Assembly: GCA_017409875.1 (NCBI GenBank) | Contig: JAFQRW010000014.1 | Location: 1 to 64,000 of the forward strand | Direction: 5' to 3' | DNA length: 64,000 nucleotides | Source: Clostridia bacterium | GTDB lineage: Bacteria; Bacillota; Clostridia; RGIG6154 | Shown: positions 53,499-62,337 of the stretch, piece after piece | Numbering within the stretch: position 1 is the first letter of the stretch | Layout of the letters: each line of letters begins with the position of its first letter | The notes under the pieces: model-generated | The model's input: the letters and a program-made list of their open reading frames with translations, nothing else | Database searches by the model: none | What the model was told of the DNA's origin: nothing | Made by a program: the position numbers and the translations under genes

Positions 53499-54543
53499 TT
53501 TCAATCAGCTCCTTTAAGCCTTCAACCGGAATTTTGTGAAGCACGCACCCTCCCACTTTTTCCATAACAATAACAGTTATATCGCCGCCTGTACGTTTTT
53601 TGTCTGAAACTGCAGGTGCATAAAGGCTTTCTGTGTCAAATTCGCATTTTGTGGGGAGATTGTATTTTTCAATAAGGGATATAAGCCTTTTGGCATCATT
53701 TTCGGGGGTTATACCAAGTTTTACGCACCCTCTTGCAATAATTGCCATCCCGATAGCAACCGCATGGCCGTGAGTTATTTTAAAATTACTGCATTTTTCA
53801 ATAGAATGCCCGATAGTGTGACCGAAATTAAGAAGCTGCCTTAACCCCACATCAAATTCATCTTCAGTAACAACAATGTTTTTAAGTTCAATACATCTTA
53901 CAATTATTTTTTCAAGATTTTGTCTCATATCGCTTTTTTCAAAAAGTTCAAAAAGCTTACTGTCCATAATCGCACCGTATTTGATTGCCTCTGCAACGCC
54001 GTCATCAAAATAAACGTCATCTAAAGTGTCAATCATTTTTGGATCGCATATAACAAGCTCTGGCTGGTAAAAAGAGCCTATTAAATTTTTGCCTGCATTT
54101 AAGTTTACAGCAGTTTTACCGCCAACCGACGAATCTATTGCAGCTAAGAAAGTAGTAGGAATCTGCACAAATTTAATTCCTCTTAAATAAATTGCCGCAG
54201 CAAACCCTGTGATATCTCCAACAACACCGCCGCCTAAAGCTATTAAAAGGTCAGTGCGGGTGAGGTTTTTTTCTGCTAAAAACTCGGTTATGTCTATTAA
54301 GGTTTGATAATTCTTTGACTTTTCACCGTGAGGAAAAGAGAACACAAAAACATCATCAAAACCGCAGCTCTTTAAGTTTTCAACCAGTTCATCGGCATAA
54401 AGCGACTGTACAGTGTCATCAGTTACTATTGCGATTTTCCCTTCCGGAAATATGTTTTTAATAAATCTGCCGGCATCTTTAAAGCACCCGTTTTGCACTA
54501 AAACATCATAGCTTTTAGATGCGTTGATTCTGATAGTGTTCAT
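53488..54543 (-). CDS. aroB: 3-dehydroquinate synthase
   Basis: A 351-residue NAD+/metal-dependent cyclase of the shikimate pathway. The start at 54543 has AGGAG 9 nt upstream; an in-frame start at 54576 lies in the terminator stem. Motifs: ALGGGVVGDITGFAAAIYLRG (about 94-114, split by the family turn), QIPTTFLAAIDSSVGGKTAVN (about 120), GVAEAIKYGAI and LLNFGHTIGHSIE with metal-binding His residues. First gene of aroB-aroA-aroC-pheA. Confidence 0.95.
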   Translation of the reverse strand: MNTIRINASKSYDVLVQNGCFKDAGRFIKNIFPEGKIAIVTDDTVQSLYADELVENLKSCGFDDVFVFSFPHGEKSKNYQTLIDITEFLAEKNLTRTDLLIALGGGVVGDITGFAAAIYLRGIKFVQIPTTFLAAIDSSVGGKTAVNLNAGKNLIGSFYQPELVICDPKMIDTLDDVYFDDGVAEAIKYGAIMDSKLFELFEKSDMRQNLEKIIVRCIELKNIVVTEDEFDVGLRQLLNFGHTIGHSIEKCSNFKITHGHAVAIGMAIIARGCVKLGITPENDAKRLISLIEKYNLPTKCEFDTESLYAPAVSDKKRTGGDITVIVMEKVGGCVLHKIPVEGLKELIENGR

Positions 54544-54580
54544 CAAAATTATCTCCTTTTTAAGTCTGTAATACAAAAGA

Positions 54581-54616
54581 AGCTGCCACCTGAAATGTCA
54601 GGCGGAGCAGCATCTT
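54581..54616 (-). terminator. Hairpin between prsA and aroB, terminator or attenuator
   Basis: On the - strand a GCTGC...CCTGA / TCAGG...GCAGC stem with mismatches is followed by TTCTTTTG. No separate aroB promoter was found in the 37 nt downstream, so partial readthrough from prsA may feed the aro operon. Confidence 0.7.
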
Positions 54617-54633
54617 AAAGTTTCATATAATAT

Positions 54634-55701
54634 TTATTCAGTGTCTGCTACGTCTTCTTGAGGCTGGGCAGTCTGACCTGTTGCTGTCTGATTTGCGGGA
54701 GTAACTTCTAAAGCCTCGTAATACTTGTTGGTTTTTTGTTTCATCTGTTCTTTCCAGCCATTGACAAGATTTGTATAGTTAACGTTGTTAATAACACCTG
54801 CAATATAAGGCTTTAACACTTCATATTCGTTGTTCTCGCCGTGAAGATCGTATCTTTTGATAATGTGGTAGCCGAAATCAGAGTCAATAACATCTGACAC
54901 TTCGTTGTTGCCAAGCTCTGCAGTTGCTTTTTCAAAAGATTCAACCATTATCGGAATTCCTGACTGTTGGAAGTAAGTAAGCATAAGCTCATTGCCTTCA
55001 ATAGTTGGAGTGTGAGCATTTAAGAATGTGTAGCCGTTAGGACTTGCTTCTAAACCCGGGTCTTCTGAAAGAGAAACGAAATCTTCAAAAGCTTTTCCTT
55101 GGCTGATTTGTTTTGCAATATCTTCTGCCTGAGCTTTTTTCTGTTTAATAACGTCATCAGAGAGTTTTGCATTTGTCTGTGGATCTACGGTTGAAAATAA
55201 AATATGCTGAGCTCTTAAGAAATTGTTGTTGTAAAAGTCGAGTACGACATCATCTTCAACTTCTGAGAAAATGCCGAGTTCAACAAGCTGTTCGTTAAGA
55301 TGCTCTACCATAAGTGAAAGACGCATAATTTCCTGGTACTGCTCTTTTGTAATTCCCAGATTTTCAAATTCCTTTAAAAGAGCATCTTCGCTGCCAAACT
55401 GAGTAGCTAGCTCTTCAAATTGAGAAGCAATAGTCTGGTCATCCTCTTCAGTAAGGGTAACGTTATGTTCTTTTGCCTTGGCAACCGATGCTTTAAGGCT
55501 TGAAATCTCATTTAAAGCATCTTCTTTGGGATAGCCCATTTTCATAAGATAAATCATTTCATAGGCATAAATATCTTCGTCACCGATTGTAGCTACGGTA
55601 ATATTTGTGTTTTTGTTAATTTCTTCCATTGTGGCAGTACCACAAGCGGAAAGACCAATTATCATAATAACTGATAAAATCAACGATAAAATTTTCTTCA
55701 A
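54634..55701 (-). CDS. prsA: PrsA/SurA-type peptidyl-prolyl isomerase lipoprotein
   Basis: A 355-residue lipoprotein foldase. The TTG start at 55701 has AAAGGAGAG 6 nt upstream; in-frame ATGs further up overlap the promoter. The signal peptide ends in lipobox LSAC (Cys about residue 20). A SurA-like N-terminal helical region precedes a parvulin (PpiC) domain (about 165-290; LRAQHILFSTVD, NGYTFLN, SDFGYHIIKRYD). It folds exported proteins outside the membrane, useful given the many secreted giants here. The C-terminal tail is Gln/Thr-rich and disordered. Confidence 0.9.
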   Translation of the reverse strand: MKKILSLILSVIMIIGLSACGTATMEEINKNTNITVATIGDEDIYAYEMIYLMKMGYPKEDALNEISSLKASVAKAKEHNVTLTEEDDQTIASQFEELATQFGSEDALLKEFENLGITKEQYQEIMRLSLMVEHLNEQLVELGIFSEVEDDVVLDFYNNNFLRAQHILFSTVDPQTNAKLSDDVIKQKKAQAEDIAKQISQGKAFEDFVSLSEDPGLEASPNGYTFLNAHTPTIEGNELMLTYFQQSGIPIMVESFEKATAELGNNEVSDVIDSDFGYHIIKRYDLHGENNEYEVLKPYIAGVINNVNYTNLVNGWKEQMKQKTNKYYEALEVTPANQTATGQTAQPQEDVADTE

Positions 55702-55731
55702 GATAATCTCTCCTTTAAATTGAATATACAT

Positions 55732-55760
55732 ATTATATTGCAAAATGCCGATTTAGTCAA
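55732..55760 (-). promoter_or_regulatory. Promoter of prsA
   Basis: On the - strand: TTGACT (55755-55760), 17 bp, TATAAT (55732-55737), 31 nt before the TTG start. Confidence 0.75.
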
Positions 55761-55788
55761 TAGAAAAATTGTAAGGGTTTACTTATGC

Positions 55789-56208
55789 TCAGGGCTTAAG
55801 CCTGAAAAGCCATTCGGGGAAATGACGCATCGGACAATTAATTTTTTTGGATAAATGTATCAATCCTGCAAGCAATAAGGCGTAAGCAGAGAAAAATATC
55901 AGCATACAAAGAAGAAGAGACTGCGCCGCAGGAACAAATCCGAAATTTGCCGAAAACAATATTACTGACAGCATAAAACAGATTATGCTGTGCAAAATTC
56001 CCTTGGTAATTATAGGTGAAGAAAAATGGAATATAAAGTTTAAAACCCAGAAAAGCGAAATAAATTCTACCATAAAGGCGGTATTTTTAAAGTTGATTTC
56101 GGGAAATTTAAAAATTGCGTATGATAAAAGCCACAAACACGCAAGAATTCCAGTACATACAAAAATCCCGCTAAGAGCATCAAAAAGCCATATCCAAAAC
56201 TTTTTCAT
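55789..56208 (-). CDS. Small multi-span membrane protein of unknown function
   Basis: A 139-residue hydrophobic protein with four helices at about 10-32, 45-65, 72-90 and 95-118 and a basic C-terminal tail (CPMRHFPEWLFRLKP). The ATG at 56208 follows GAGGTG. The layout (about 130 residues, four helices, short loops) resembles Clostridial YabQ-like spore-cortex proteins only in general shape, so no name is given. Own promoter; divergent from the AI-2E-family gene. Confidence 0.65.
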   Translation of the reverse strand: MKKFWIWLFDALSGIFVCTGILACLWLLSYAIFKFPEINFKNTAFMVEFISLFWVLNFIFHFSSPIITKGILHSIICFMLSVILFSANFGFVPAAQSLLLCMLIFFSAYALLLAGLIHLSKKINCPMRHFPEWLFRLKP

Positions 56209-56225
56209 ATAAACACCTCACGTTC

Positions 56226-56254
56226 ATTTTAACACATAATGTAATTTTGGTCAA
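56226..56254 (-). promoter_or_regulatory. Promoter of the small membrane protein gene
   Basis: On the - strand: TTGACC (56249-56254), 17 bp, TAAAAT (56226-56231). Confidence 0.65.
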
Positions 56255-56259
56255 TGTGT

Positions 56260-56288
56260 TTGCAATTACGAGAGTTCTATGTTAAAAT
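56260..56288 (+). promoter_or_regulatory. Promoter of the AI-2E-family transporter gene
   Basis: TTGCAA (56260-56265), 17 bp, TAAAAT (56283-56288), back to back with the - strand promoter at 56226-56254. Confidence 0.6.
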
Positions 56289-56359
56289 AAGTATAAACAG
56301 AATTTGTGTGTATAAAATGAATATTGTGTGATACAAAAGTGATAAAGGATGGGAGAAAA

Positions 56360-57517
56360 ATGAAACTTAATACTGAAAACACGTATGTAAAAATATCTCT
56401 TTATGCGTTTTTTGTTGTAGCTGCGGGGATAGTTTTGTGGGCGTGTGTTAACAATGTCAGCCGCATTGCAGGAGTTTTAGCTACTATGGTGGATGTAATA
56501 AAACCGTTTATATATGGCTTTGTAATTGCATATATATTTAACTATCCATATAAAAAGTTTACAATGTTGTTTGAGAAAATAAAAACAAAAAAGCCCATAA
56601 GACGCGGAATAAAAGTAACAATATGTATTGTATGCACTTATGTTTTGCTTTTGTCGGCATTATCGCTTTTTGTGTATATCGTTGTGCCGATAATTGTAAA
56701 TGCACTTGTAGGCCTTTTAGAACTTGCACCCGGATATATTGATAACATCAGATATTCTGTTGAAAAGTGGCTTGCTGCGTATTTGTTGAGATTTGATATA
56801 CCATCACATACCATAGTTGAAATTATGGACAGTATTGTAGAAGAAATTACTAAAGGGTTTGATTTGCAGGAATCAGTGAAAAGTATTGCGTCATTTGTGG
56901 TAACAATGTCAGTAGGCGTTAAAAACTTTTTGCTGGGAGTTATAATTTCCATTTACCTTTTGGTTGATAAACACAGATTTATTGTAACAGGCAAAAAACT
57001 TTTGTACTCGGTAGTCGGAAAGAAAAAAGGCGACAGAGTTTTGGAAGTTTTATCGTTTACCGACAAAACCTTCGGCGGATATATTATTGCAAAGGCTGCT
57101 GACTCTGCAATAATAGGATTTATCTGTTATATCGGCATGAGAATTTTAAAGCTTGATTATGCGGTTTTAATTTCAGTAATCGTTGGAATCACAAATGTCA
57201 TTCCGTTTTTCGGCCCTTTTATCGGGGCAGTTCCATCTGTATTGCTGTTGCTGACAGTAAGCCCGTGGCAGGCACTTATTTTTGTAGTGTTCATTCTGGT
57301 GCTTCAGCAATTTGACGGAAATGTTTTAGGACCAAAGCTTTTGGGAGAGTCTACCGGAATACGTGCAGTTTATGTTGTTTTTGCGGTGATAGTTGGTGGC
57401 GGATTGTTCGGAATTGTGGGTATGTTTGTGGGCGTTCCTTTCTTTGCTGTTGTATACGCTCTCATATCAGAACACATCAATGAAAAAATTAAACAAATGA
57501 ATATAAAAATTGAGTAA
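56360..57517 (+). CDS. AI-2E family transporter (PerM/YtvI type)
   Basis: A 385-residue membrane protein. The ATG at 56360 follows GATGGGAGA; the in-frame start at 56324 has no site. The family layout is present: two N-terminal helices (about 10-60), a cytosolic/helical middle (VEKWLAAYLLRFDIPSHTIV), then clustered helices with GGYIIAKAADSAIIGFICYI, ITNVIPFFGPFIGAVPSVLL (about 287) and QQFDGNVLGPKLLGESTG (about 327). Members include Na+/H+ antiporters, sporulation-linked YtvI and AI-2 exporters, so the substrate is not known. Confidence 0.9.
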   Translation: MKLNTENTYVKISLYAFFVVAAGIVLWACVNNVSRIAGVLATMVDVIKPFIYGFVIAYIFNYPYKKFTMLFEKIKTKKPIRRGIKVTICIVCTYVLLLSALSLFVYIVVPIIVNALVGLLELAPGYIDNIRYSVEKWLAAYLLRFDIPSHTIVEIMDSIVEEITKGFDLQESVKSIASFVVTMSVGVKNFLLGVIISIYLLVDKHRFIVTGKKLLYSVVGKKKGDRVLEVLSFTDKTFGGYIIAKAADSAIIGFICYIGMRILKLDYAVLISVIVGITNVIPFFGPFIGAVPSVLLLLTVSPWQALIFVVFILVLQQFDGNVLGPKLLGESTGIRAVYVVFAVIVGGGLFGIVGMFVGVPFFAVVYALISEHINEKIKQMNIKIE

Positions 57518-57607
57518 AACCTACAGACAAGAGGGTTTGAGGCATGTTTAAGGTGCGCAAACAAGGTAAAATGTCAAAAAAACGCACAAAAAGACAAAAA
57601 AAAAGAC

Positions 57608-57635
57608 TTGAACATTAAAAAAAAAGTGATATAAT
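57608..57635 (+). promoter_or_regulatory. Promoter of the sugar ABC permease pair
   Basis: TTGAAC (57608-57613), 16 bp, TATAAT (57630-57635), 32 nt before the first permease start. Confidence 0.65.
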
Positions 57636-57667
57636 AGTAATAACGAGTAATTTTAGGAGGGTTCGCT

Positions 57668-58627
57668 TTGGACACAATTAAAGAAACATCAGGTGCGGCT
57701 GTGGCTGTTGCGCCAAAGAAAAAAAGACATATCAAAAAAAGCCATTTGCAGCTTTACTCACTTTGTGTTATTCCTGCCTTGTTAGTTTTGGTGTTTAACT
57801 ATTTGCCGATTTACGGCCTTTTAATTTCTTTTAAGGATTATAAGTACAGTAAAGGTATTTGGGGCAGTGATTGGGTAGGGTTGGACAACTTTAAGTTTTT
57901 TATTCAGTCAAATGACTTCACAAGAACAACTTGGAACACCCTTGAACTTAATGCTATTTTTATTTTCTTCGGTATTGTTGCAGCGGTTTTAGTTGCTGTT
58001 TTACTCTTTGAAATTCAGAGCAGAAAAGCTGTTAAAACATATCAGACAATCCTTATCACACCGCATTTTATGTCATGGATTATTGCCAGCTACATGGTTT
58101 ATGCTATTTTAAGCCCTGAATATGGTATTTTGAACAGAATTATAGAAATGTTCGGCGGAACTGCTATTCAATGGTATAGCATACCTGAAGTGTGGACGTG
58201 GATTTTGCTTCTTTGCTCTTTGTGGAAGCATGTAGGTATGGATATGGTTGTTTACTATGCGGCATTGATGGGAATTGATTCATCATTGTTTGAAGCAGCA
58301 AAAATCGACGGTGCAAACAAAATCCAGATAGCATGGTACATAACAATTCCTACATTGGTGCCTCTTATTACGATGCTTAGCATTCTTAAAGTAGGTGGTA
58401 TTTTCAGATCTGACTTCGGTTTGTTCTATCAGGTTCCACGTGACATCGGCGCTCTTTATCCAAGAACTGATACTATTGATACATATGTTTACAGAGTTAT
58501 GCGAGAGATTGGTGACTTTAGTATGTCTACCGCGATCGGTTTTCTTCAGTCTTTGGTTGGATTTTGTATGGTTATGCTCACTAACTTTATTGCCAGAAAA
58601 ATCGACCCGAGCAGAGCATTGTTTTAA
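57668..58627 (+). CDS. Sugar ABC transporter permease, LplB/UgpA type
   Basis: A 319-residue inner-membrane permease. The TTG start at 57668 has AGGAGGG 6 nt upstream. A basic N-terminus (PKKKRHIKKSH) precedes six helices; the ATPase-coupling EAA loop is EAAKIDGANKIQIAWYITIP (about 218). The tail FIARKIDPSRALF is typical of the LplB family, which imports complex oligosaccharides with a lipoprotein binding protein and a shared MsmX-like ATPase. Neither partner is adjacent. Confidence 0.92.
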   Translation: MDTIKETSGAAVAVAPKKKRHIKKSHLQLYSLCVIPALLVLVFNYLPIYGLLISFKDYKYSKGIWGSDWVGLDNFKFFIQSNDFTRTTWNTLELNAIFIFFGIVAAVLVAVLLFEIQSRKAVKTYQTILITPHFMSWIIASYMVYAILSPEYGILNRIIEMFGGTAIQWYSIPEVWTWILLLCSLWKHVGMDMVVYYAALMGIDSSLFEAAKIDGANKIQIAWYITIPTLVPLITMLSILKVGGIFRSDFGLFYQVPRDIGALYPRTDTIDTYVYRVMREIGDFSMSTAIGFLQSLVGFCMVMLTNFIARKIDPSRALF

Positions 58628-58644
58628 TAAGGAGGACATAAAAA

Positions 58645-59529
58645 ATGGAAAAATCATCAAGAACCACACAAGTATTTCTCAACATACTGTTTGTTGTATT
58701 GTGTATTTTGTTCTTAATTCCGTTTATAATGCTTATCAGTGCATCTTTTACGGACGAAAAAGAAATTATTATGAACGGTTACAATTTGTGGCCAAGAAAG
58801 TTCAGTTTAGAAGCTTACAAGTATGTTCTTCGTGATCCTACAGCGGTTGTAAATGCTTACAAAACAACAATCATTTTCTCTGTGGTATCAATGGTGCTTG
58901 CAACATTGCTTATGTCAATGGTTGCATATCCGCTTACAAAAAGAGACTTAAAAGGCAGAACGGGACTTTCATTCTATCTGTACTTTGTAACATTGTTTTC
59001 AGGCGGTATGGTTCCTTCATACATTCTTATTACACAGTATTTGCACCTTCAGGATACAATCTGGGTATACATACTTCCGGGTCTTATCAGTCCGTGGTAC
59101 GTGTTTATGTTAAGAACCTTTTTCCAGGGCTTGCCTGACTCTATTACAGAAGCAGCATTAATTGACGGTGCTTCAGAATACAGAATATTCTTTACTATAA
59201 TATTACCGCTTTCTAAACCGGTGCTTGCAACTATTGCATTGTTCACATTCCTTGGAAGATGGAATTTGTGGTGGGAATCAATGCTTTACATCAACAAAAG
59301 AGATGACCTTGTAAGTTTGCAGTACTTGCTCCAGAAGATTATGAGACAAATCACGTTCCTGCGTGAAAATTCAACCGTAACACTTACAGAGGATATGGCT
59401 GCTACTCTTCCGAGTGAATCAGTAAGAATGGCAACTGCTATGCTTGTTGCAGGTCCTGCACTTGTAGTATTCCCGTTCTTCCAGAAATACTTCACAAGAG
59501 GTCTTACTGTAGGTAGCGTAAAAGGTTAA
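58645..59529 (+). CDS. Sugar ABC transporter permease, YtcP/UgpE type
   Basis: A 294-residue permease starting 17 nt after its partner, behind AAGGAGG. Six helices; the EAA loop is EAALIDGASEYRIFFTIILP (about 168). The ending FFQKYFTRGLTVGSVKG is the family hallmark (QKYFxxGxxxGxVKG). With the upstream LplB-type subunit it forms the transmembrane channel of a carbohydrate importer. Confidence 0.93.
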   Translation: MEKSSRTTQVFLNILFVVLCILFLIPFIMLISASFTDEKEIIMNGYNLWPRKFSLEAYKYVLRDPTAVVNAYKTTIIFSVVSMVLATLLMSMVAYPLTKRDLKGRTGLSFYLYFVTLFSGGMVPSYILITQYLHLQDTIWVYILPGLISPWYVFMLRTFFQGLPDSITEAALIDGASEYRIFFTIILPLSKPVLATIALFTFLGRWNLWWESMLYINKRDDLVSLQYLLQKIMRQITFLRENSTVTLTEDMAATLPSESVRMATAMLVAGPALVVFPFFQKYFTRGLTVGSVKG

Positions 59530-59557
59530 TACAAAAAAAGATAGTTTATATAAAAAA

Positions 59558-59588
59558 CAGTGTTGCAACTTTGCAGCACTGCTTTTTT
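59558..59588 (+). terminator. Terminator of the ABC permease pair
   Basis: CAGTGTTGCAA (59558-59568) pairs with TTGCAGCACTG (59571-59581) with one G-U, followed by six T. Confidence 0.88.
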
Positions 59589-59700
59589 AGTATATTCTAC
59601 ATAAAAATCACCATCATATTAAATGTACACATTATATCAGCTTAAAAAAGCAACAGGAAAAATATCAAGCGTTAAACTTAAGTAAATTAATGACGAAATA

Positions 59701-59729
59701 TTGACAATATGGTAAAAATATGGTATCAT
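59701..59729 (+). promoter_or_regulatory. Promoter of the riboswitch-folT-fhs transcript
   Basis: TTGACA (59701-59706), 17 bp, TATCAT (59724-59729). Transcription would begin just before the riboswitch P1 stem. Confidence 0.8.
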
Positions 59730-59739
59730 AAATTTGTTG

Positions 59740-59840
59740 AGCAAAGTAGATTTCAGTGCGTTAAGTGAAGCAGGGACGGGAAGTTGTCCTGCTTACGAAA
59801 AGCATATATGCTTGCGGTGCTGATTTCGCATTCCGTTGCT
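59740..59840 (+). ncRNA. Tetrahydrofolate (THF) riboswitch
   Basis: The sequence follows the folT-type THF riboswitch layout: P1 AGCAA (59740-59744) with TTGCT (59836-59840), the conserved AAAGTAGATTTC and GCGTTAAGTG blocks (59743-59767), a GGGA-containing central hairpin, ACGAAAAGC, and GCGGTGCTGATT followed by GCATTCCG. These match the known aptamer segments around both THF-binding sites. It sits between a promoter and a terminator, directly before a folate ECF S component, the classical target. THF binding should favour termination and lower folT-fhs expression. Confidence 0.9.
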
Positions 59841-59865
59841 GCATAAAGGCATTTGTTTAAAAAAT

Positions 59866-59902
59866 ACCTCTTTTGCGGCACTGCCACGAAAGAGGTTTTT
59901 TA
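59866..59902 (+). terminator. Riboswitch-controlled transcription terminator
   Basis: ACCTCTTT (59866-59873) pairs with AAAGAGGT (59889-59896), followed by T-run to 59902. It lies 25 nt after the THF aptamer and 39 nt before folT. Confidence 0.87.
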
Positions 59903-59941
59903 GTTAAAACCTCTTGATTAATTTAATTTTGGAGGGGTTTT

Positions 59942-60502
59942 ATGTTTAAATCGTCATTTTATGAAATGAAAAAAATCAAAACAATAGTGCTTTGCGGACT
60001 TATGATTGCACTTGGTGCTGCTATTGAGGCAGCAAATCCTTTGAATTTTGGTGAGCTTTTAAAAATCAGACTTGATTTTGCCGCAACTGCAGTTATGGGA
60101 TTTGTTGCAGGTCCTGTTGCGGCACCGATTGCCGCGGCTGTTGGTGATGTGATAAGATATATTATCAAGCCTGCAGGCGGTGCTTTTTTCCCGGGATATA
60201 CTTTATCTGCAGCAGCAGGCGGTTTTATATATGGAATTCTTCTTTACAAAAAGGGGAAAATGCTTATAAAAAAAAGCAAAGTTATTGATATTTTATTAAA
60301 ATGCTTTTTGGCAAAGCTTTTGATAAATCTTTTTGTAAATGTTACTTTAAATTCAATTTGGGTTTATATGACAACAGGAAAAGCTCTGGCAGTTTTAATG
60401 CCTGCAAGAATAATTAAAAATGCTGTTGCTCTCCCGTTTGAAGTTTTGATTTTGTTTGCAGTAATTTATTATGTTAATAAATATTTAAGAAAATATATTT
60501 AA
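59942..60502 (+). CDS. folT: Folate ECF transporter S component FolT
   Basis: A 186-residue membrane protein with about six helices. The ECF S-type N-terminus KTIVLCGLMIALGAAIEA is followed by KIRLDFAATAVMGFVAGPV (about 40) and GDVIRYIIKPAGGAFFPGYT (about 70), patterns of the folate-specific family. GGAGGGG precedes the ATG. Control by a THF riboswitch strongly supports folate specificity. The energising EcfA/A'/T genes are not in the window. Its stop lies inside the ribosome site of fhs. Confidence 0.93.
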   Translation: MFKSSFYEMKKIKTIVLCGLMIALGAAIEAANPLNFGELLKIRLDFAATAVMGFVAGPVAAPIAAAVGDVIRYIIKPAGGAFFPGYTLSAAAGGFIYGILLYKKGKMLIKKSKVIDILLKCFLAKLLINLFVNVTLNSIWVYMTTGKALAVLMPARIIKNAVALPFEVLILFAVIYYVNKYLRKYI

Positions 60503-60514
60503 GGAGTGTTGTTT

Positions 60515-62188
60515 GTGAGCTATAAAAGCGACATTGAAATTGCGCAGTCTGTAGAGATGAAGCATATTTCAGAAATTGCCAAAACTGCGGGCATCAAAGA
60601 CGAATATTTAGAGTTTTATGGCAACCACAAAGCTAAGGTTGATTTAAGAATCTTAAAGGACAGCGATAAAAAAGACGGTAAACTCGTTTTGGTTACTGCT
60701 ATTACTCCCACACCTGCAGGAGAGGGAAAAACAACCACAACCATCGGTCTTGCTGACGGTCTTAAGAAAATCGGCAAAAATGTTATGGTTGCGCTTCGTG
60801 AACCATCGCTTGGCCCTGTGTTTGGTGTAAAAGGCGGTGCGGCAGGCGGCGGATATGCTCAGGTTGTTCCTATGGAAGACATTAATCTTCATTTTACAGG
60901 CGACTTTCACGCAATAGGTGCTGCCAACAATCTTTTGGCAGCAATGCTTGACAATCACATTTATCAGGGAAACACTTTAAACATAGACCCCAAAAGAATT
61001 ACATGGAAAAGATGCGTTGATATGAATGACCGCCAGCTTCGTCATGTTATTGACGGAATCGGCGCAAAAGTAAATGGAGTTCCCCGTGAAGACGGATACG
61101 ATATCACTGTTGCATCTGAAATCATGGCAGTTTTATGTCTGGCTGCAGATATTACTGACCTTAAGAAGAGAATTTCCAATATTATTGTTGGTTACACCTA
61201 CGACGACAAGCCTGTTACAGCAGGTGACCTTAAAGCAGAGGGTGCTATGACAGCACTTTTAAAAGATGCCTTAAAGCCAAACTTAGTTCAGACTTTAGAG
61301 GCAACACCGGCACTCGTTCACGGTGGACCTTTTGCAAATATCGCACACGGATGCAACTCAGTTTTAGCTACCAAGCTTGCTATGAAGCTTGGCGATTATG
61401 CAATTACAGAGGCAGGCTTTGGTGCAGATTTAGGCGCTGAAAAGTTCCTTGATATTAAGTGTCGTTTAGCAGGATTAAAACCATCTGCAGTTGTAATTGT
61501 TGCAACCATAAGAGCATTAAAGATGCATGGTGGTCTTGCTAAAACAGAGCTTGGAACAGAAAACTTAGAAGCACTTAAAAACGGTATTCCAAATCTTTTA
61601 AGACACGTTTCAAACATCAAAAATGTGTATAAATTGCCGAGCGTTGTTGCAGTTAACAGATTCCCGACAGACACAGATGCTGAAGTTGAGCTTATCATTT
61701 CAGAATGCAAAAAACTCGGTGTTAATGTTGTGCTTTCTAATGTATGGGCAGAAGGCGGAAACGGCGGAATTGAACTGGCAGAAGAAGTTGTAAGACTTTG
61801 CGAGCAGGAGAATAATTTTGAGTTTTCTTATACAGATGACGTTTCAATCAAAGAAAAAATCGAAGCTGTTGTTACAAAGATTTATGGCGGAGATGGTGTT
61901 AACTTTACTGCAAACGCCGAAGCTCAGATTAAACAGTTAGAAGACTTAGGATTTTCAAAATGCCCTGTATGTATTGCAAAAACCCAGTACAGCTTTTCTG
62001 ATGATATGACAAAACTCGGTGCACCTGAGGGCTTTAAAGTTACAGTAAGAAATCTTAAAATTTCTGCAGGCGCAGGCTTTATTGTAGTATTAACCGGCGA
62101 TATTATGACAATGCCGGGCTTACCTAAAGTTCCTGCTGCTGAAAAAATTGACGTCGACGAAAATGGCGTGATTTCAGGCTTGTTCTAA
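60515..62188 (+). CDS. fhs: Formate-tetrahydrofolate ligase
   Basis: A 557-residue ATP-dependent ligase making 10-formyl-THF. The GTG start at 60515 has AAGGAG 8 nt upstream (overlapping the folT stop); a GTG at 60506 falls inside that site. The P-loop [20 protein letters not shown] (about 66) and [20 protein letters not shown] (about 95) with [18 protein letters not shown] are diagnostic. It feeds purine and one-carbon metabolism, and the Wood-Ljungdahl methyl branch if present. Folate uptake and use are thus placed under one THF sensor. Confidence 0.97.
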   Translation: MSYKSDIEIAQSVEMKHISEIAKTAGIKDEYLEFYGNHKAKVDLRILKDSDKKDGKLVLVTAITPTPAGEGKTTTTIGLADGLKKIGKNVMVALREPSLGPVFGVKGGAAGGGYAQVVPMEDINLHFTGDFHAIGAANNLLAAMLDNHIYQGNTLNIDPKRITWKRCVDMNDRQLRHVIDGIGAKVNGVPREDGYDITVASEIMAVLCLAADITDLKKRISNIIVGYTYDDKPVTAGDLKAEGAMTALLKDALKPNLVQTLEATPALVHGGPFANIAHGCNSVLATKLAMKLGDYAITEAGFGADLGAEKFLDIKCRLAGLKPSAVVIVATIRALKMHGGLAKTELGTENLEALKNGIPNLLRHVSNIKNVYKLPSVVAVNRFPTDTDAEVELIISECKKLGVNVVLSNVWAEGGNGGIELAEEVVRLCEQENNFEFSYTDDVSIKEKIEAVVTKIYGGDGVNFTANAEAQIKQLEDLGFSKCPVCIAKTQYSFSDDMTKLGAPEGFKVTVRNLKISAGAGFIVVLTGDIMTMPGLPKVPAAEKIDVDENGVISGLF

Positions 62189-62215
62189 AAAATATATCTT
62201 TTAAGAATTCAAATT

Positions 62216-62248
62216 AAAAAACTGCACAAATTTTTGTGCAGTTTTTTT
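62216..62248 (+). terminator. Terminator of folT-fhs
   Basis: ACTGCACAAA (62221-62230) pairs with TTTGTGCAGT (62233-62242), flanked by A-run and a long T-run. Confidence 0.92.
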
Positions 62249-62269
62249 TGTGTTTTTTTTAAAAATATC

Positions 62270-62298
62270 TTGCTAAATTTTGCAGTTTATAGTAAAAT
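62270..62298 (+). promoter_or_regulatory. Promoter of the purine permease gene
   Basis: TTGCTA (62270-62275), 17 bp, TAAAAT (62293-62298), 39 nt before the ATG, so there is no room for a purine riboswitch. Confidence 0.65.
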
Positions 62299-62337
62299 TA
62301 TGTTGTAATAATTTTTTCTCAAAAGGAGAGGTTAAAA

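Larger units (their letters stand above)
59530..59941. other. Regulatory intergenic region ahead of folT
   Basis: This 412-nt gap holds, in order, the permease terminator, about 110 nt of plain AT-rich sequence, a strong promoter, a tetrahydrofolate riboswitch, and a terminator hairpin before the folT ribosome site. No small gene was seen. Confidence 0.8.

Noticed and set aside
62299-62337. Purine riboswitch ahead of the purine permease
   Set aside because: The leader from the promoter to ATG is under 35 nt and has none of the aptamer consensus.
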